Part shown: in pieces, positions 56,401 to 62,400 of the stretch
Position numbering within the stretch: position 1 is the stretch's first letter
How the letters are laid out: each line of letters begins with the position of its first letter
NCBI GenBank assembly: GCA_964016985.1
Contig: OZ024823.1
Location: forward strand, 36,809,687-36,873,686
Direction of reading: 5' to 3'
Length of the DNA: 64,000 nt
Source: Anodontia alba
Taxonomy: Eukaryota > Mollusca > Bivalvia > Lucinida > Lucinidae
Notes under the pieces: generated by a model
Seen by the model: the letters and a program-made list of their open reading frames with translations, nothing else
Told to the model about the DNA's origin: nothing
Database searches by the model: none
Translations under genes and position numbers: made by a program

Positions 56401-59400
56401 AAAAAACACAATTATTTTGACGAGATGAGTTCCTAAAATTAAAAGCATCATACAGTAAATGCATGTTCCTTTTGATGAATGATTTTACATTTTATAACAT
56501 TAACTGACAATGCAAAAAAAGGTTATTTTGACCCATGTTTCAGTTGAGTGTTATGAAAATGTTTGCTGTTAAGATTTTCAGTATATTTCTAAATCTTAAG
56601 ACAGAATTCATATTGAACAGATAATCACCAGTGACCTAGATCATGTTGCACAGAGAAGTCTTTGCTTCTATTTTTGCTGTTTGTATTATGAACGGCAACA
56701 TTACATAATGTATTTTTGAGCATGTGTGCCCACAAAGACGCTAGTCAGACTGTGCATCTGCAGTCTTTGCTGGGTACTTATTGAATATTCAAGGATGCAT
56801 TGCTTCTTCAGGCGGACAGCATGGACTCTTATCAGTTCATGGCTCCAGATAAAATGCTTCTTCCATTTGAAAAGCACTGAAATTTTTCTTATTTCTCCAT
56901 GAAAACATATGTTGTGGGTACTCATTAGAAGTGCCTCAGTGAGGCACTTCTGGTGCTTCTAATGAGTACCCACAACATATGTTTTCATGGAGAAATAAGA
57001 AAAATATTATGTGGATGGGGTATCCACTTATCTGGAGCTATGTTATCATACTGCAAATATGCACAGGCTGATCTGAGTCTTTTCTGTTGCAGCTCATATA
57101 TATTTTCTTCCTTTTCAGATTTTTGTATGATCTGTCATTAATTCCCGACTATGCAGAGAGAATTTTCTGCTTCATTTTTCAACAAGCATTTCAAGAAAGC
57201 ATATCTGTGATAGAAACTAAAATGACTAACTTACGAATGACCTGTCGGGTAAGTGGAGCATAGATTTGCATAAAAGCCAGTAATATCATAGGTTCAGATA
57301 AGGCATTTCTTTTTATACACTGCCACAGGATAGTGGCTGGCTATTATGGTTTCATGTTGGAAGTCTGTTTGTCCATCTGTCATCAGTCTGTGTTTTTGCT
57401 TCTGGATTATAATTTGAGTAAACTGATTTTCACCAAACTTGGTATGTGCATTGATATTGTGGAGATCTTGTTTTGGATTGCTAATGAGCAAATTTTGTCA
57501 ACTTTTGACAGAATTTTCTGCCCACCACACGTCCATATTTTCATTTTTGGATGAGTAAATATCAGTGGATTGTCACCAATTTTTGTATGTGCATTGATAT
57601 TGTAGAGATCTATTTTGACATTGCTAAAGGCCAACTTTGATCAATTTTTGACAGACGAGTTATCTGCCAGCCACACAATAGTGTCTCTGTGTGTGTGTGT
57701 GTGTGTGTTTGTGTTGGGGGTGGGGGGGGGGGGGGGTGGGGCGGGTTTATTATCATTTCACGTTTTTATTTAATGAAGTACAGTTAAACCCTGTCCTAAA
57801 GACCACATTTATTATGCAATCACCTTGCAGAGGCACTTCTAATGAGTGCCAACAACATATATGTTTTCTGGGAGAAATAAGAAAAAAAAAAAGAATCTAA
57901 ACACCTGTCTTGTCAGCCTGAAACAGTCAAATGGAGTAGGGTCATTTTTAGTAAATCTGTTCTGAATATTGACCTGATACCCACTTTTATCTAGAGCTAT
58001 GAATATAATTAATTTTCTTTCTCCATAAGACATTTTTATATTTTCAATGTAATAATGTACAATGTAAGTTTTTATATTTACAATGTACAATGTACAATGT
58101 ATACAATGTATATGTACAATGCAGTGAAATTAACTTGCTAAATTGGAAACACTCTTTATTGGTTTGGTTCTGTGTCATGTCTGTCCAGTAGCATTTGAGT
58201 ATGACCCCAGGATTTGGTTCCACTGTACAAGACTGTACAGTGTTGTTTACAGGGCCACATATGTCCCCTAGCATCAACAAGCAGAACTCAATTTTTGAAG
58301 ATACCAGAATTGTCTCAATGATCCCAAATATGATACAAGTAAAAACTGCTTTAACCCATGTATGCCAAGTGGACTATTCTACCATAACTCTTTGGACAGG
58401 TCCATTTCCTGTATAAGGGGTGTCTGTTTGGTTTTTATTATTACTATGTTTTATAGCAATTCCTGTAGTCAATGCAAACAGTCTAGACCCTGATCAGACG
58501 CCGCATTCTGCACCATCTGATCTGGGTCTACACTTCATACACATATCCACCATGATGCACACTGCCCACTGCCATCAACTGTTACTGACCATGTCCTACT
58601 TTTCATGCTTCGCTGGACAATGTTTAGTCTGTGCATTCGTGACATAGCCATTCGGCGAATTTCTTGTTCTTGTTTGTAAGAAGTAGTGTAAACAACTTTC
58701 TTACACATGAAAAGAAATCGCAGAATTATTTTAATACATTTTTCTTTTTGAAGCAAGATTTAAATTTCTTGCTTCAAAAAAGAAAAATGTATTAGAATAA
58801 AAAAAATTGTGATTTCTTTTCATGTGAAAGAAAGTTGCTTAGAGTGTTTTTAATTCTACACTGTCTGTCTCTTTCAGAATCTCATGAGTAGTGTGAGTGT
58901 AAAGAGAATTCTTGGTTTGGTGCTAGCCCTAGGCAACTATATGAATGGAGGTAATATATTCTAAACACTAGATATTGTATTTACCTTAACCCATTTACGT
59001 CAAGTGGACTCTTCTACCATTTTGGAGTCGAGGGGAAGAGTTGTGGTAGAAGAGTCCACTTGATGTAAATGGGTTAATTTGCAGAAGGAAAGGCCTTTCT
59101 GTAATCATAGCTCCTAGATAAGGGGTGGGTACCCTCATAACAGTTGAAAAAATGGAAATAACATTTTTCCCCAACCAGGTATTGAACCCGGTCCGCTGGC
59201 CTCAAAGTCCTACACACTACCGCGTCGCTCTAAAAGCCAGCTTGTACTGCAAGGCAGTACAAGTGTTACATACCTGTACCTGATGACACTACCTTTCTAA
59301 AATCATTGTTTTTTCGATTTCTGATTCATTAAATGAGTCTGATTGGAAGAAAAAAGTTTGAGTAGGGCACGGAAAGGGTCGAGGAGAGAAAGAAAAGAAA

Positions 59401-62400
59401 GGAGAGTTGAGTACTCTTGCTCTGTGGAAAAGCTACCTGGGTACTCAGCTGCTGAATTCTGACAAAAATAGAATAATGAAAAGGCCACATGTAATTCGCA
59501 CCACTTTTGCACCCAGAATATGTTAAAATGTGGTGTATTATAGGAATACAAGAACCTTACCTCCCGATAAGAGGGGTAGCCACATAATATTTTCTTATTT
59601 TGCCATGAAAACATATGTTGTGGGCACTTATTAGAAGTGCCTCAATAAGGCACTTCTAATACAAGGGCAAGTCAGTAAGTAACCAGCCTATCCCATTTCC
59701 AATTGACCGAGACACCCAAGATTTTCATGCCTTGTTTCAATACATGTTTTAGGCCTGAGGGCAAAACTGCACCCTTATCGTGTCATTCACTCATAAGATA
59801 TTGACTGTCAAACATGGCTAGCGATGCAAAAGTAAGCTTTTCGTCAAAAGTTGAATACCGTTGAATTCGGTACTTGTATTCGAAAGGGAAAACAGGTCAG
59901 AAATACATTGCAAGTTGACCAATGTTTATGGGTCTTCTGCACCATTGTATGCACAAGTTAAATTCTGGGTTGGGGAATTCAAATGCTTTAGAAGATGCAA
60001 CCAGGTCTGGACGCCCATCAGATGCCACCGATGAAGAAATGTGTAACAAAGTACGGGATCTGGTGTACTCTGATAGGCAAATTAAGGTGGAAGAAATAGC
60101 GAATGCATTACACATTTCACATGGTAGCATTTCAACAACTTTACATGATTGCTTGGGTATGCACAAGCTAACAGCCCGTTGGGTCCCAAAATCCCTTAGC
60201 GACGAGCAAATGGCAACCAGAGCATCAGTATACAGCGCATTGTTGAAGCGGCTTATGTCAAAGGAAGATGATTTCCTTTCACGTCTGCGTTTCACGTTCA
60301 CGTGGCGGCAGTTGAGGAGTGGGTCAGAGACAAGGACCCTGGCTTCTTCAGTTCTGGACTGATGGCACTGGAACACCGTTGGTCCGTGCATCATTCTAGA
60401 GGGCAATTACATCGAAAAAGAAGAGATCGATCTCACCCAGAAATAAGTTGGTTTTTTATTGACTCGCCCTCGTAAGTACCCACAACATATGGTTTTCATG
60501 GAAAAATAATATATATTGTGGGTACTCAGTGCCTTGCAGCTGTTTCTGATGAGTGCCGACAACTTATGGTTTCATAGAGAAATAAGAAAAATATTAGTAT
60601 TTTTCAGGTTTGAAAAGCACCTTATTTGGAGTTGAGATTAGAACCATTCCACAAATTTGTTCCAATGAAAAAATGTGCGCTAATTAGACCACGCTTGTAG
60701 CAGTTCGTGTTCAAGTCTTGTAAAACCCTGAATGTTTTAATTTCAGGCAATAAGTCTCGGGGTCAGGCTGATGGGTTTGGTCTTGAAATCCTGCCAAAAC
60801 TGAAAGATGTTAAAAGCAAGGTAGGTTACAGTTGTGAGTTTACATATAAGAACAATGTACAAGGTCGGACAAGTTTAAAAAAAATGAGTCTGCTGTTTCT
60901 CTAAAAAAGACTCAGAAGTGGGTATTTGGTTCAGATCTTTGCTTGTCACACTTGCCAAAAGGTATCAATTGTTGACCATGGACACAATCGTACAACGGAA
61001 TGGGTTGATTTTACAGGTCTTTCAATTGTACTTATTTTCTCACATTTTCTGTACACTTAACCCTTGAAGCACCAATCTTAACTGCAGCAGACAACCTTTT
61101 TAAATATGTTTTTATTTTTCAGAGAAAATAATTTTGACATTCCATGTGAATTGTCTGCCAAGCAGATGATTCAGATGACATGTCAAGACATATTTTCTGT
61201 GAAAAAAATAAAAAAAAAAAATAAAAAAAGATTGTCATCTGCTACAAATTTTGCTTGGTGCTTCAAGAGCTAAAATTTAGAATAGTAAACTTCAAAACTG
61301 TATGTTCATTTTATTTTATATTTTTACTGAGTCATAAGAGACACTGACTCCATATGTGAACAGGAAGGCTGGATTGGCTAGGGCAACTGTTCAGTTAATG
61401 AAGGTCCCTGAGATGTTATCATTGCATCTGTTCCACTATTAAACCAAGTTCACTCTATGGGTATATTCAGCAGACGGCAAGGGGATAATATAGTATTTTC
61501 CCCAGAAAATAGGCTATGACATTTCATGCAAAGGAGACGATTTGTGTGAAACATCAAAGCCTGTTTTCTTGGGGAAAAAAAAAATTCAACATATCGTCTG
61601 CTGGAATTTTTACCTGGACCACTATGCGTATACATGTACATTTTTTATGCAAATGACCTTCATAAGTTGACATGTCATTATGCCCCAAACTTCAAAGAAA
61701 TTGAATATACATGTACGTTTTTTACTCAAATAACCCTCATAAGTTGAAATGTCATCATGCCTTAAACTTCAAAGAAATTGAATATACATGTACATTTTTT
61801 ACGCAAATGACCCTCATAAGTTGACATGTCATTATTCCCCAAACTTCAAAGAAATTGGAGGGGCATACTGCTTTTGGGGTTTTGTCCATTTATTTGTCCT
61901 GCATATCTTGTATTGTAGATATCTTGTAGCCTAGCCATTAGGAGTTAAAATGAATAATATGGATACAAAATAATCTATTTGCATGAAAATGAACAATATA
62001 CTAGGTTTATAGCTAGTCTACTCGCCTTCTTCCATTTTAACGCCTGATAATACTTAGCCATGTATTGGAGACTTTATCAAATAGACTTGCCATTGTTAAC
62101 ATGTTGATAAACTTTTAAAATAAACAAAAATGATCAGACTTTGATTATCTGACTAGCAGCTAGTCTGGATATCTGGAAAAGTGTTTGAGCTGGAGCCTTG
62201 ATGATGAGTAGGTTACTTTATTAACTTCTGACCAAATTTTGAAAAATTTTGCGATAGTTATGGACAAGGATATAGTAGGGGGCATACTATTTTACAAACA
62301 TGCATTTTTAGTTAAACCTGATTTTATCATTAACCATTAAAATCTTTAGCCATGCATAATAGGAATTTTGGAATCCAGATATAGTTTATATGGATAGGGA

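Larger units (their letters stand above)
59582..60520. repeat. Pal-G element split by mariner
   Basis: CATGAAAACATATGTTGTGG, loop AGTGCCTCAATAAGGCACTT and CTAA, then the transposon, then AGTACCCACAACATATGGTT-TTCATGG. Rejoining at TA rebuilds the arm CTTCTAATAAGTACCCACAA. Confidence 0.92.

Noticed and set aside
59155..59260. Intact tRNA gene on the minus strand
   Set aside because: No convincing acceptor stem pairing or anticodon arm; the box motifs alone fit a SINE head.
59897..60406. 169-codon minus-strand frame
   Set aside because: Antisense shadow of the mariner transposase fragment.
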